Origin: Leptasterias polaris
Lineage: Eukaryota > Echinodermata > Asteroidea > Forcipulatida > Asteriidae
DNA length: 64,000 nt
Assembly: GCA_037783415.1 (NCBI GenBank)
Contig: JAZGTN010000044.1
Span: 2,861,501 to 2,925,500, forward strand
Direction of reading: 5' to 3'
Under the pieces are notes generated by a model. It had not been told where the DNA came from and did no database searches. It saw only the letters and a program-made list of their open reading frames with translations. Shown here piece after piece: positions 27,170 through 33,106 of this stretch; position 1 is the stretch's first letter, and each line of letters opens with the position of its first letter. The position numbers and the translations under genes were made by a program.

Positions 27170-29309
27170 TCCCGCACCGCCTTTCCGTCTTTTAAGCTCT
27201 CCCTCTCCCCTTCCCTATACAGTGAAGAAACAAAAAATATATAAATACTTTCTTCTCTTATTACAGGGCATTTTCATATTCGTTTGCTATGGACTGATGA
27301 ACCAAGATGTAAGCTATGTTCTCAACTTGTGGGCAATCCCATGGGCAGAATATGTAATGGCCCATATGGGTATCATATGGGGAAAACATGGGCAATCCCA
27401 TATGGGCAAAATATGCAGTGTCCCATATGGGTATCATTTGGGCGAAATGTGGGCAATCCCATGGGCAGAATATGCAGTGGCCCATATGGGTATCATATGG
27501 GAAAAGCATTGGCTAGCCGTCATGGGCAAAATATGCAAGGGCCTATAATAGGCCCTATTAATATTATGGGTAATATATGAGGAGAACATGGGCAATTCCA
27601 TATGAGCAGACTATGCAGTGGCCCATGTTGGTATCATACGGGGAAAATATGGGCAATCCCATGCATAGGGGTAGAATATGCAGTGTCACATATGGGTATC
27701 TAGGCAATCCCATATGGGCAGAATTTGTAATGTCCCATATGGGTACATGTATCATGTGGGGAAAATGTGGGCTTTCACTTATGGGCTGAGTATGCAAAAG
27801 ACCAAATGGGTTTTGGAAAACAATTATGAGCAATCCCATACGGAATTCAGTAATTCTGCTCATATGGGTGTTGTATTGGAAAGACCTGGGCAAATATATG
27901 CAAAGGAAGACCTCGGCCATGGGAGACTTCAGCCATTACGGGATTAATATTCTAGTTTGAATATTAAATAGATTTTTTTTTTAGTTTAGCAAGCCCAAGG
28001 TTTTATGATCCTTCCCATGGGTTTCGTAATTTCCTCTGGACAAACCTGTCTGAAACAATTATGGAAATACCCAAATTGGAATAGGAAATACATGTAAGCA
28101 ATCCTGTGCGGGCAGATAATATGAAAAAGTTGGTTATAGTATGGGAACGACCTAAAAGCAAGCTTTGGGGTAGAATATGGCAATATGCAAATTTGTGGGA
28201 AAGGCATTAAAGTGGTGTTTTTTCTTTGATATTGATTATACCAATTTAGTTAAATCTAGCTCTGTTAAAATGTTTTTGTACTTTTTTGTAAGATATTCGT
28301 CTATGAGAAAAATACATACATAAACTTTACTATTAGACGCTTTCATTTAAACATCCTAATTAAAATATTGAAATTTTTAACTAAAAAACTGTTAATTGAA
28401 TGTAGGTCCTCAGTTCCTGGACTATATTTTTATAGACATGCCACGTACTAATGTAGATTGTAATATTGTATTTAGCTATGTGGTATTGTAGATTAGTATA
28501 CATTTAGTTGTTCATGTAATTAGACTTCTCATAAGCATATATAATAACTTGATTTAGCTATCTGGGCTGGCCCATATGGGCCCCATGTGGGCTCTATATG
28601 CGCCACCCCACATGGACCCCCCACCTGCATATGGGCCCCACAGATGTATCCCATATGGGTTATCTGGGCAAACCCATGGGGCCCATTTGAATCTTGGGTG
28701 CAGGATCAGCAGGGGCTCATATGTTGGCCAAAATGGGACCTATATGGGCCCCATATGGGAATGCTACCTGGGATGGCATGTAATGGCCAAGTGTTAATCG
28801 TAACCAGGCTCAAGCTCTGGTGTTGACTGATTAGCAGAGTGCGGGTTCGAGTCCCGGTCATGACACTTCACCAATATTGCTTCGTCCTACGGATGGGCCA
28901 TAAGGCGGTAGGTCCTGTGTGTTGTATTAACAACTGTCAATGCACGTAAAAGAACAGTCACACTATCGCTACCCCGTAGTGTCTGGCATCCAATGCGCTT
29001 GTGCCTCATCTAGGTGCTGAATAGGCTTTGATGAGAATCATTATAGAAGTACTAGTAGAAGTAGAAGTTTGTTATTTAGCCATTCCAAAAATTTCACATT
29101 TAGTCTTGTAAAATAAAATGTAGAACCATTTATTTCAGGTGCAGATGGCTCTTAAGAGACGGAGCACCAAGGTGTCTCCGACATCCAGGAATTTATTTGA
29201 GGTACGCCGCTGCACCCAAATGACAACCATCAACACCGACATCATGTTCGCATGTAACACGTCCAGTTTGGATCGACCGCAATGTATCACTCCTGTCGAA
29301 AAATGGTAG
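1..29309 (+). CDS. Adhesion G-protein-coupled receptor with a Q/N-rich sequon-dense stalk, 20 exons, 5' partial
   Basis: Proposed exons: <1-1782, 2133-2275, 2349-2364, 2544-2578, 2916-2963, 3339-3447, 4901-5181, 7455-7497, 8172-8269, 9025-9086, 11954-12077, 12452-12576, 13136-13238, 13904-14051, 16311-16374, 21478-21541, 22251-22336, 22597-22702, 27267-27308, 29139-29309. From base 3 they sum to 3648 bases, 1215 codons plus stop, with every GT/AG junction in phase. Order: hydrophilic stalk (about 593 residues), GAIN domain, GPS motif, seven transmembrane helices, short basic tail. Diagnostic receptor motifs are CSFWD and CSCNHNTSFAIL in the GPS, WMLVEGGLLY in TM3, CWLS in ECL2, LGLTWVFGF in TM6 and FQGIFIFV in TM7. 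Adhesion GPCRs sit in the plasma membrane, are usually autocleaved at the GPS, and signal through a tethered agonist. Ligand and G protein cannot be told from sequence. No signal peptide is visible because the 5' end lies outside the window. The GAIN-to-7TM part is secure; joining the stalk exon to it is inference. Confidence 0.75.
1975..1997. repeat. (TG)n microsatellite in receptor intron 1
   Basis: A run of alternating GT directly after the stalk exon, within the first intron. Confidence 0.9.
2133..2275 (+). CDS. Receptor exon 2: start of the GAIN-linked region
   Basis: The acceptor is TTTTATCAG before 2133 and the donor AAAG|GTTAGA follows 2275. Entering in phase 1 gives an open peptide including FFSFIENTFRNSV and ending SMVTLRNATK. 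It has two sequons (NTS, NAT). The helix ending NATKVVDRI after splicing resembles the first helices of GAIN subdomain A. There is no start methionine or signal peptide, so it needs an upstream coding exon; exon 1 is the nearest candidate. Confidence 0.6.
2349..2364 (+). CDS. Receptor exon 3: 16-base micro-exon
   Basis: It lies between a pyrimidine-rich acceptor (TTCCTCTTTACAG) and a donor ATTG|GTAGAA. It encodes VVDRI plus one base and restores the frame between exons 2 and 4. Without it the flanking exon phases (0 and 1) do not match. Confidence 0.5.
2544..2578 (+). CDS. Receptor exon 4: GAIN subdomain A
   Basis: A 35-base exon with acceptor TTTTCTCCAG and donor CAG|GTTTGT. It encodes (D)SKRHIKPQSVQ, which leads into EVLGSTLEIL of the next exon, as in GAIN helices of latrophilin-like receptors. 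Confidence 0.55.
2916..2963 (+). CDS. Receptor exon 5: GAIN subdomain A helix
   Basis: A 48-base phase-0 exon with acceptor ATCATCAG and donor ATG|GTAAGA. It encodes EVLGSTLEILSTSRYM, an amphipathic helix expected in GAIN subdomain A. Confidence 0.6.
3339..3447 (+). CDS. Receptor exon 6: GAIN helix and linker
   Basis: It encodes NVRRTMAVASQLERTMAE and then IARGLPSNQSLEMTANDA, a typical GAIN run of a helix followed by a loop with a sequon (NQS). The donor GCAA|GTAAGA is good. The acceptor CGTCTAAG is weak but the only one nearby that keeps phase 0; the exact start is uncertain. Confidence 0.6.
4901..5181 (+). CDS. Receptor exon 7: GAIN domain with acidic loop
   Basis: Acceptor TTAATGGCAG precedes 4901 and donor GCGATG|GTGATC follows 5181. 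The 93 codons hold the strand VEMTSFATNEAV, an acidic insert (DDQEDVDGEEEENE), and the strands VTLRITTNSFDEV and GQLIYISLSKFM. This matches the start of GAIN subdomain B with an inserted acidic loop. A second possible donor, CAAAG|GTCAGT at 5059/5060, would give a shorter exon but drops strands that the fold needs. Confidence 0.65.
5182..7454. other. Receptor intron 7: low-complexity and degenerate repeat
   Basis: No coding exon is seen. Two stretches (about 5490-5640 and 6510-7020) repeat short modules of the type GGGTCAAAATGACCC and CCGGGTC, apparently copies of one dispersed repeat. A poly-T tract lies at about 5785-5811. Short ORFs here lack splice signals or family resemblance. Confidence 0.5.
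7455..7497 (+). CDS. Receptor exon 8: short GAIN exon
   Basis: A 43-base exon with a pyrimidine-rich acceptor ending GTGGCAG and donor CCAAG|GTCAGA. It encodes LQGNIVHNKPPWIQ plus one base and bridges phase 0 to phase 1. It was identified by phase and position, and its sequence alone would not identify it. Confidence 0.5.
7672..7997 (-). mobile_element. tRNA-derived SINE, Leu/Ser-like head
   Basis: On the minus strand it starts GGGTGTCATGGCCGAGTGG (an A box like that of Leu/Ser tRNAs), followed by a B box GGTCCGAGTCCCGG. The body ends in GCCCTGGGCTGCC and a tail with GCGCTTTACAA / GCGCTATATAAGA. The same head and body recur at the right edge of the window. It lies in receptor intron 8. Confidence 0.8.
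8172..8269 (+). CDS. Receptor exon 9: GAIN subdomain B strands
   Basis: It encodes GPILNSGILTCSVL and later ELPEFALNFSLVHQK, which fits the GAIN pattern (vlnS-vls-sv, then pv-l-f-h). Donor AAAAG|GTAAGA is strong; acceptor CCTACAAG is weaker. A sequon NFS is present. Confidence 0.7.
9025..9086 (+). CDS. Receptor exon 10: first half of the GPS motif
   Basis: Acceptor GTTTACAG and donor GACGG|GTAAGT. It encodes HPKNVSRVVKRMCSFWDTSDG, with the first GPS cysteine and tryptophan (CSFWD). Phase 2 joins the G that opens the next exon. Confidence 0.8.
9087..11953. other. Receptor intron 10: repeat remnants
   Basis: This 2.9-kb intron holds a SINE tail (9860-10022) and unresolved repeat debris. About 11660-11730 resembles 20410-20470 in the 3' part of the first DIRS-like element (both carry a TATTCTGG-like block, then ACTTATTT, then ACCCGG). 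An (AT)n run lies near 11780-11800. No exon is supported. Confidence 0.4.
9860..10022 (+). mobile_element. 3' part of a tRNA-derived SINE
   Basis: It contains GGGAAGGTAGTGCATTCTGC, GGCTCCTAGTGGAT and AGCCCAAATCATTTAAGTG, matching in order the body of the complete copy at 23757-24095. The tRNA-like head is missing. Confidence 0.7.
11954..12077 (+). CDS. Receptor exon 11: GPS cleavage site
   Basis: It encodes TWSTEGCKTL, then ICSCNHNTSFAILL, containing the conserved W, GC and C-x-C of the GPCR proteolysis site followed by TSFAIL, the tethered-agonist start. The family consensus at the cut is H-L before T or S; here it is H-N before T. Acceptor CATACAATAG and donor AAAG|GTATAG. Confidence 0.85.
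12452..12576 (+). CDS. Receptor exon 12: tether and TM1
   Basis: It encodes EMPFDASEPLRDYALSLL then a long hydrophobic helix GGISVFCLGLTLVLYTFV, as TM1 of adhesion receptors. Donor AATGG|GTAAGT is strong; acceptor ATGTATCAAG. Confidence 0.8.
12690..13015 (+). repeat. Minisatellite, about 21-bp unit
   Basis: About 14 imperfect copies of a unit of the form GGGAACGAAAGCGTATCTTGA, drifting toward the 3' end. It lies in receptor intron 12, directly after TM1. Confidence 0.9.
13136..13238 (+). CDS. Receptor exon 13: TM2
   Basis: It encodes LFKSLQITVRVNLAISLL and AQILLFTHGF; the NL-SLL pattern is typical of TM2 in family B2 receptors. Acceptor TTCTGACAG, donor CTG|GTAACA, phase 0 at the 3' end. 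Confidence 0.85.
13904..14051 (+). CDS. Receptor exon 14: TM3 and start of TM4
   Basis: It encodes IDCNISTLLLRFLFGA, then WMLVEGGLLY, the signature of TM3 in adhesion receptors, and ends in SILTLMLIGWG at TM4. The cysteine in IDC is placed to pair with the one in ECL2 (exon 16). Confidence 0.9.
14052..16310. other. Receptor intron 14
   Basis: It contains the short tandem array at 14420-14570 and otherwise unassigned AT-rich sequence; a CATC run lies near 14930. No exon or recognisable transposon protein was found. Confidence 0.45.
14420..14570 (+). repeat. Tandem repeat, about 37-bp unit
   Basis: Three near-identical copies of a unit containing GACCAAATGTCACAAAGACA and TAAATATAGGTCACT, flanked by diverged CACTAAG modules. 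It is not a CRISPR array: there are no unique spacers and the host is eukaryotic. Confidence 0.85.
16311..16374 (+). CDS. Receptor exon 15: TM4
   Basis: It encodes VPFIITIITFAVGFIQF then GTNG. The donor must be AATGG|GTTTGT at 16374 because the next exon needs phase 2; the later GT at 16379 leads to a stop. The following intron holds the first DIRS-like element. Confidence 0.85.
16440..16479 (+). repeat. Left part of tRNA-like repeat split by a DIRS insertion
   Basis: TTTCCCTTGTGGTTTATTAT followed by TTGATATCTGA matches 56185-56217, where the sequence continues uninterrupted into TTTAAAAAGT and the repeat body. Here the body resumes only at 21104. Confidence 0.8.
16995..18480 (+). pseudogene. 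DIRS copy 1 gag-like ORF, frameshifted
   Basis: Three overlapping open segments (16995-17534, 17278-18048, 18038 onward) together form a basic Ser/Arg/Pro-rich protein. The last part contains QRLSIAETELHLVQRD and MDLASCFGMRTSSFLLLL, matched by LVQRDMIRTLDL and GMRATSFLLLL in the second element. It is GC-rich, unlike the host introns. The role is presumed to be the nucleocapsid-like first ORF of DIRS elements. Confidence 0.6.
18510..19150 (+). pseudogene. DIRS copy 1 RNase H / methyltransferase-like region
   Basis: It starts at AVLVRSDIATVVAYINHQGG (an RNase H D-box then an IN-QGG motif) and continues with VDLFASRANSQLPIYCARGP, WQIDALAMHWDGLLAYAYPP and LLIAPFWPRQPWF, the usual block downstream of RNase H in DIRS pol. 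One frameshift separates these. The reverse transcriptase that should precede it is missing. Confidence 0.75.
19150..20215 (+). pseudogene. DIRS copy 1 tyrosine recombinase, broken
   Basis: An N-terminal core-binding region is readable (AGLSRLAAEVAAQSQRAS, RRVYDCRLRHFFKWC, VEEVGDFLLYLF), then ATVKNYRSAIAAVHTGF across a stop. Later come LTVSAGYIRWEPGGVRLIPT and the C-terminal AASWKNPSTFSDCYLKDVL near 20040-20100. Several stops and frameshifts interrupt it. Confidence 0.65.
20505..20585 (+). repeat. Short dispersed repeat, copy A
   Basis: About 80 bases including CCACGTACTAATGTAGATTG, AGCTATGTGGTATTGTA and TAGTTGTTCATGTAAT, nearly identical to 28432-28530. It sits in the 3' untranslated part of DIRS copy 1. 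Confidence 0.8.
21104..21330 (+). repeat. Right part of the tRNA-like repeat split by DIRS copy 1
   Basis: TTAAAAAGT, then AAGGTGATCCCCTGGCTG, GGCTACACGGCAGTTTACGG and CTAGATAGCTCAGTTAG match the copies at 42675-42900 and 56220-56460. The tRNA-like arm is truncated after the A box. Confidence 0.8.
21478..21541 (+). CDS. Receptor exon 16: ECL2 and TM5
   Basis: It encodes ICWLSTHDQIWPFLCLVVVI, with the conserved ECL2 CWLS cysteine. Acceptor ATGCTTGCAG, donor CCTG|GTGAGT. Confidence 0.85.
21715..21735. repeat. (AAAAGT)n short repeat
   Basis: Three to four copies of AAAAGT in receptor intron 16. Confidence 0.7.
22251..22336 (+). CDS. Receptor exon 17: TM5 end and intracellular loop 3
   Basis: It encodes VSIVLIALVWRKW then a charged loop ending TENLR. 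Acceptor TTTTCTTTTACAG, donor TTAAG|GTAGGA. Confidence 0.8.
22597..22702 (+). CDS. Receptor exon 18: TM6 and start of TM7
   Basis: It encodes MVFLVPILGLTWVFGFL (TM6 LGLTWVFGF signature) and YLFVIFNSFQ, the entry to TM7. Acceptor CTTCTCCTCAG, donor CAG|GTATTA, phase 0. Confidence 0.9.
22975..23035. repeat. Poly-C, (AT)n and (AAT)n low-complexity cluster
   Basis: A C-run, an A-run, (AT)n and (AAT)n follow one another just upstream of DIRS copy 2. Confidence 0.85.
23757..24095 (+). mobile_element. tRNA-derived SINE inserted in DIRS copy 2
   Basis: Head GTCGTGGCCGAGCGGTCTAG (A box) and GGGTTCGATACCGG (B box); body GACACTTGTGCCCCTGAGCA, GGGAAGGTAGTGCATTCTGC; end AGCCCAAATCAGTTATGTG and CTTGAAGTGGCCGTCCGTGG. 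It interrupts the gag region. Confidence 0.8.
24095..24600 (+). pseudogene. DIRS copy 2 gag-like segment
   Basis: It reads ETELRLVQRDMIRTLDL, VMPLDRVCIDRMDGVMGAKT and MDSSARMGMRATSFLLLLSE in two frames, parallel to the gag-like C-terminus of copy 1. A frameshift lies near 24390, and a stop at 24601. Confidence 0.65.
24870..25600 (+). pseudogene. DIRS copy 2 reverse transcriptase
   Basis: Reverse-transcriptase blocks are readable in order: MSTFVLTTKKEAGRWRPILN, LKPLNRFIRPKHFCMETLR, AASLDLKAAYLYVP (first catalytic Asp), then in another frame LQFGLSTSPQVFTWIAKTIG and IMIFMYLDDWLDVG (YLDD box). A frameshift near 25350 splits the domain between the first Asp and the YLDD box. Confidence 0.8.
25830..26149 (+). 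pseudogene. DIRS copy 2 RNase H fused to recombinase C-terminus
   Basis: LEMLAVSNALKHFQTDIKGR and AVLVRCDNTTA are RNase H. The frame runs straight into DITKTAYWKNPNTF and SERYLKDVLQADGRAG, which in copy 1 is the end of the tyrosine recombinase (near 20040-20130). This is an internal deletion joining two distant parts, followed by a stop at 26147-26149. Confidence 0.7.
27125..27165. repeat. Poly-C tract
   Basis: More than 30 consecutive C with one A, in receptor intron 18, 100 bases before the TM7 exon. Confidence 0.9.
27267..27308 (+). CDS. Receptor exon 19: TM7
   Basis: A 42-base exon encoding GIFIFVCYGLMNQD, completing the FQGIFIFV motif of TM7. Acceptor CTTATTACAG, donor GAT|GTAAGC. The preceding intron holds the second DIRS-like element; the following one holds CATATGGG minisatellites. 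Confidence 0.85.
27330..27930 (+). repeat. CATATGGG-rich minisatellite, about 58-bp unit
   Basis: Roughly ten diverging copies built from CCCATATGGGTATCATATGG, GGAAAACATGGGCAATCCCA and CAGAATATGCAGTGG. It starts 22 bases after the TM7 exon donor and ends in degenerate copies. CCCATATGGG is itself a perfect palindrome, so the array is rich in dyads. Confidence 0.9.
28432..28530 (+). repeat. Short dispersed repeat, copy B
   Basis: Nearly identical to 20505-20585 with a short internal duplication (GTAATATTGTATTTAGC). Confidence 0.8.
28565..28770 (+). repeat. Second CCATATGGGCCCCA-type repeat block
   Basis: Degenerate tandem modules such as GGCCCATATGGGCCCCATGT and CCATATGGGCCCC, related in core to the larger minisatellite 700 bases upstream. 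Same intron. Confidence 0.75.
28787..29045 (+). mobile_element. tRNA-derived SINE, degraded head
   Basis: B box GCGGGTTCGAGTCCCGGTCA, then GACACTTCACCAATATTGCTTCG, GGTAGGTCCTGTGTGTTGTA and AATGCACGTAAAAGAAC, matching the copies at 58170-58575 and 62145-62530 (opposite strand). It lies just upstream of the last receptor exon. Confidence 0.75.
29139..29309 (+). CDS. Receptor terminal exon 20: cytoplasmic tail
   Basis: It opens with VQMALKRRSTKVS, continuing NQDV as in other adhesion receptors, and runs to a TAG at 29307-29309, giving a 56-residue tail. A donor-like GAG|GTACGC at about 29200 could lead to further tail exons, so the true C-terminus is uncertain. Acceptor TTTATTTCAG. Confidence 0.65.
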   Translation: MQMALKRRSTKVSPTSRNLFEVRRCTQMTTINTDIMFACNTSSLDRPQCITPVEKW

Positions 29310-29724
29310 TGGCCAAGTGTCCACTCTTTTGTCAGTAGGACTATTTTCACCCTTCCTTTGCTCCTCCCCACCACGTTATTAGTATAATTGGTTGAGTATC
29401 ATTAGTAAAATACAAAAGATTTTGGGTTAGAATCACACTGAGGTGCCTTGAAAGGTGCACTGAGAATACAGTGCCAATTGTGATTTGGACCACACTCTTT
29501 ATCTTGTCATGGTCAAGTTGATTTGTTTTCATCTCAGATAACTGAGGCACTTACATTTACCTCAGATCTCGGTTAGACAACGGGAAAAAATTAACCCTGG
29601 TTGACCTCCCATATTAGGAGACTGTTGACTAACCGTCAGAAGGCCTTTGTTGATTGGAACATTATAGATATGACTAAATGGAGAGCCTTGAGTAAAGAAG
29701 TTCAGCGTGAGATCAAAACAACTA

Positions 29725-29730
29725 AATAAA
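29725..29730 (+). promoter_or_regulatory. Candidate polyadenylation signal for the receptor gene
   Basis: The first AATAAA after the receptor stop, about 415 bases downstream. It lies inside the LINE remnant, so it may be a chance match. Confidence 0.25.
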
Positions 29731-30747
29731 GCCAGATTTTACGATAAATCAGTCAACCAGGTAAATGGCTCCTCATGATTCAGAAACTTTGTAATCTCAA
29801 ACAAGCACGCTCCTCTATACCTGGAGTTTATCTTGATCCTTGTACTACTGCTGAAAATATTAATCATCACTTTGTAAATATTTGCAGTCAATTGCCAGCT
29901 CTTAAATTAGATGAATTGCCTAAGTACTTGCCAGCTCAAACTCCGCCTTCATCAATCTTTCGGTGCCAAGTTTTAAAAGTAAAGTAGTCTTATCTAAAGC
30001 CGGTCATCCCTTAGATTTACCTGTGCTTCTCATCACAGAAGAATTTGCAGTAGAACTGGCTACTCCTCTAACTAACAGCTACAGAAGTGCCCGTTCAGAA
30101 TGAAAAGAATATATCAACATACGAGATCAGTTACGCCCAATTTCTCTCTCGACTATTTTGGGGCGGGTTTTTGAGCAATTTGTAGCCAAATGGACTCACA
30201 GCAATGGTAATAGTAAGGGATACTCTACGACGCATTATTTGATTGATATGCTCAATTATATTGGTAAAGGATGCTCAGCTTTGTACAGTTGATTTAACCA
30301 AAGCTTTCGACCGAGTTAATCATAATGAAAAACTCTTAATTCTTGGAGTAAGAAAATCTCTAGTGCCTGTTATTTGTAGCTTTTTGGAGTATACCCCAAG
30401 GAACAAGTCTTGGACCTATCCTTTTTATAGTACTTGTCAATGATGCCTCTTCGGATCTTCCTACCGGGTGGAAATAATTATGTAGATTACCTTACATTGG
30501 GACAGGTAATAAATTGTGGGCAGCATTCCAGCTTACAACAGCACTTAAACAATCTTTCTGATTAGTGTAAACGTAATGATGTTGCCGAAACATGACTATC
30601 AGGGTTTTTTTAATGGCAGGTTTCTCCTACTACGTCTTTCTCCATAGATTATGTTGATTTAGTTAGTACCCATATCAAATTACTCGGGGTTACTATACAA
30701 AATGATTTAACATGGAATCTTCATGTTGAAAAAAACCAAGGTTGACC

Positions 30748-30888
30748 TAGTCTTGGCCCAAGACGTCAGTGATTGAGAGCGAGTCAAGTTGGTTAAATCA
30801 TGGTGTAAGAGGGCGCGCTATATAAACGATTTACAACCGAGCGCAGTACACTATCCACTATCGATCACTGACGTCTTGGGCCAAAACT
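30748..30888. mobile_element. 141-bp MITE inside the LINE, 10-bp target duplication
   Basis: Terminal inverted repeats of about 24 bp, reading inward AGT(C/T)TTGGCCCAAGACG and on to TCAGTGAT. It is flanked on both sides by the direct repeat AAGGTTGACC (30738-30747 and 30889-30898). Duplications of 8-10 bp are usual for Mutator-like elements; the family call is inference. Confidence 0.85.
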
Positions 30889-31172
30889 AAGGTTGACCAA
30901 GATGAACTGTTAGCTGTTTTTAATGGTTATGTTAAACCAGTACTTCAATATGCCTGTCAAGTGTGGCATACGTCAATAACACAACATCAATGTGAACAAA
31001 TTTAGAAGTTCCAAAAACGTGCATTCCGCATTATTTGTGGATCTACGTATATGAATACACTCTCTGAAATCAATTTAACTTCTCTCCGAGAAAGAAGACA
31101 AAATCTATTGATAAAATTAATAGAATTAGCTGTTGCAAACTGCTTACCAACCAAAAGGACCTGTGGTATAAA

Positions 31173-31261
31173 TGCAAAAAATAAGTTAGTGGCCTGACGT
31201 TTCGACCCTAGCAGAGACTCTGCTAGGGTCGAAACGTCAGGCCACTAACTTATTTTTTGCA
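31173..31261. repeat. Perfect 89-bp palindrome (44-bp arms, 1-base centre)
   Basis: The left arm 31173-31216 is the exact reverse complement of 31218-31261, with a single A at 31217. The arms contain GGCCTGACGTTTCGACCCTA. It lies in the 3' part of the LINE remnant. Confidence 0.95.
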
Positions 31262-31481
31262 AAATCTATTGCAGTTTTGGGGAGAAAATACTCAACTCCA
31301 ACAAATTTCGTTATTTGCTCCCCCCAATTAGAGCAGTAGAAGAGTTGTCAGTTCCAATGCACAAGCTTCCTTAATAGTTCCCTTTCGCAATACAGACAGA
31401 TACAAACAATACCATCTCTAACGAAACTCCTGAATGGTGGTATTGATTTGTAACAATGACCATCATGCTCGCTCCTCGTTT

Positions 31482-32190
31482 AGATTTTCCAGTCTAAAGT
31501 AGATTTTTTTTTTCAATTTGCTGTGTATTGCTAAAGCCACTTGGCACTTTAGTTTGTTGTATTTTTGTAATTTTAACTTTAACTTTTTCTTCTTTTAACT
31601 TTGTACAATGAAGTGATTTTGGCCTTTGGGCCGCCTCCTGTAATTTCTAATGTGATAGTAATAAACCAGAAATGTTAAAAACTAGACATTAGGCACCAAT
31701 TGACCGTTATTTTGACTCTCTATGTGCCCTAATTATAATCATAAAGGTAATTTTGAACCTGACCTTGACCCCAAACCTGACTCACTGACTCTAATCTTAA
31801 CCCGCTAAACATTGTTCATGGCCCTGACCTTCACCATGTACTGTAAGTCCGTAACCCGTATATCCACAATTAAAAACTTAATTTGCATACCGACGCCTAA
31901 AGCTTGTACAGGCCTGTCCTTAGAGGCGACTTGGATCCGGATACTTTTTAAATAAAGGACCCATTTATCTCTGTTAAAAAGTTTTTGTATCTTTCTAATG
32001 TTAAACTTGGTAGTCAGAATGGTCTTTACTTTTACTCCGTTAGTGTTTAACAGAAACCAACAAATATTTATATATTGTCTTTTTCCTCACCTGTCTCATA
32101 CTGAGGTCAAAGGTCATAGAGCACAACCCTTTTATCGTTTACCTATCGATCCTGCAAGGTTTTTTATAAACGTCCGAGCGAATTATTTGT
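31482..32190. other. Intergenic, nothing identified
   Basis: AT-rich unique sequence after the LINE tail. No supported ORF or repeat. Confidence 0.4.
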
Positions 32191-32194
32191 AGCG

Positions 32195-32262
32195 GCGATT
32201 TGGCCCAGCGTGCTAGCTCACAGCTCCCGGAATTCTGGGGTTGAAACCCTGGTGAGCTTTGT
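32195..32262 (+). mobile_element. Possible tRNA-like SINE head
   Basis: GTGCTAGCTCACAGCTCCCG and GGGTTGAAACCCTGGTGAGC resemble degenerate A and B boxes. The body is not recognised. Confidence 0.35.
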
Positions 32263-32773
32263 TTTTTACAAGTAATTGAATAGCTGGTTTGTTCCCTTTT
32301 TTATTCTTGTAAAAATGGGTATAGGCCAAGTTTCAACTGGGCACCTTCTTTCAGCTCATCAGCAGTCACTCTCTCTCTCTCTGTTACCGCTCTGCTACTG
32401 ACCTGATGAATGTTACAATGGCCTGACTTACACATTTTGTCAGAACACTTTTTCCCGGTTATACCCTTGGATTTTTTTCTAATCTGAGAGCTGACCAAGG
32501 GCTTTCTAGGGCTTGGATTGGGGTGTAACATTTATAAGGGCTGATCGAGGGGTAATTACCTCAGCTCTGAGACTCACCAGTCAGTCAGCGAGTGGGCTTG
32601 GGGTCTAGGGGTAGTCTTGATTGGTTTTTTGTTTTAGCCACCGGTAGAGGGCGCTACATTGACTGTTTGGTCGGGCTGACCCAGAAGGACTGGGCAAGTC
32701 TATAAATCGGTTGATCCAGATGTTCGTGTGATACAGATATCTCTTCTCCAGTAATTCGTGTTGCGATATCGCA

Positions 32774-33106
32774 CTACGTTAAACAAAATGAACGTCGCCA
32801 ATCAAGACTATAGTCTAGGTGTGATGTGCTTGGTGGTTGCTGGGCAGTCAAGTCGGCCATGCCATGCCAGTGGGCTGGGCTGGTTGGACTGAAGGCTTGG
32901 TGTGGTGGTAGGGATGGCTTGGCTTGGGATGACAAGGCTGGGTGGAGGACTTGGGATATGTGCTGGGATGAAGACAATCGTTCAACCAGTGGGATGTGAG
33001 CTGATGGTGAGCTGATGGGTACGGGTATAATAATAGGGAGATCATCAGTGCTGGGTGCGGCTGGCTGGAGAAGAGGGGCATGATCAAGCTGGGTAGAAGA
33101 CTGCAT
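32774..33106 (-). other. Open reading frame of unknown origin, S/P/H/Q-rich
   Basis: A 110-codon minus-strand ORF starting MQSSTQLDHAPLLQPAAP and rich in proline, serine and histidine. The DNA is G/T-biased and imperfectly repetitive (TGG and GGCTTGG modules). No splice context or known domain is seen. It could be an exon of an unseen gene, a transposon fragment or simple repetitive DNA. Confidence 0.2.

Larger units (their letters stand above)
29585..31480 (+). pseudogene. Decayed CR1/Jockey-type LINE (non-LTR retrotransposon)
   Basis: Starting 275 bases past the receptor stop, a reverse transcriptase can be followed across many stops and shifts: LRPISLSTILGRVFEQF near 30130, VDLTKAFDRVNHN near 30285, IPQGTSLGPILFIVLVND near 30390, then the thumb-side GYVKPVLQYACQVWHT and QKRAFRIICGS at 30925-31040. 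Two later insertions interrupt it (30748-30888 and 31173-31261). No intact ORF remains. The clade within the CR1/Jockey group cannot be set by eye. Confidence 0.75.

Noticed and set aside
32774..33106. Proline/serine-rich protein-coding gene on the minus strand
   Set aside because: The sequence is simple and G/T-biased with no splice context; listed only as an unexplained ORF.
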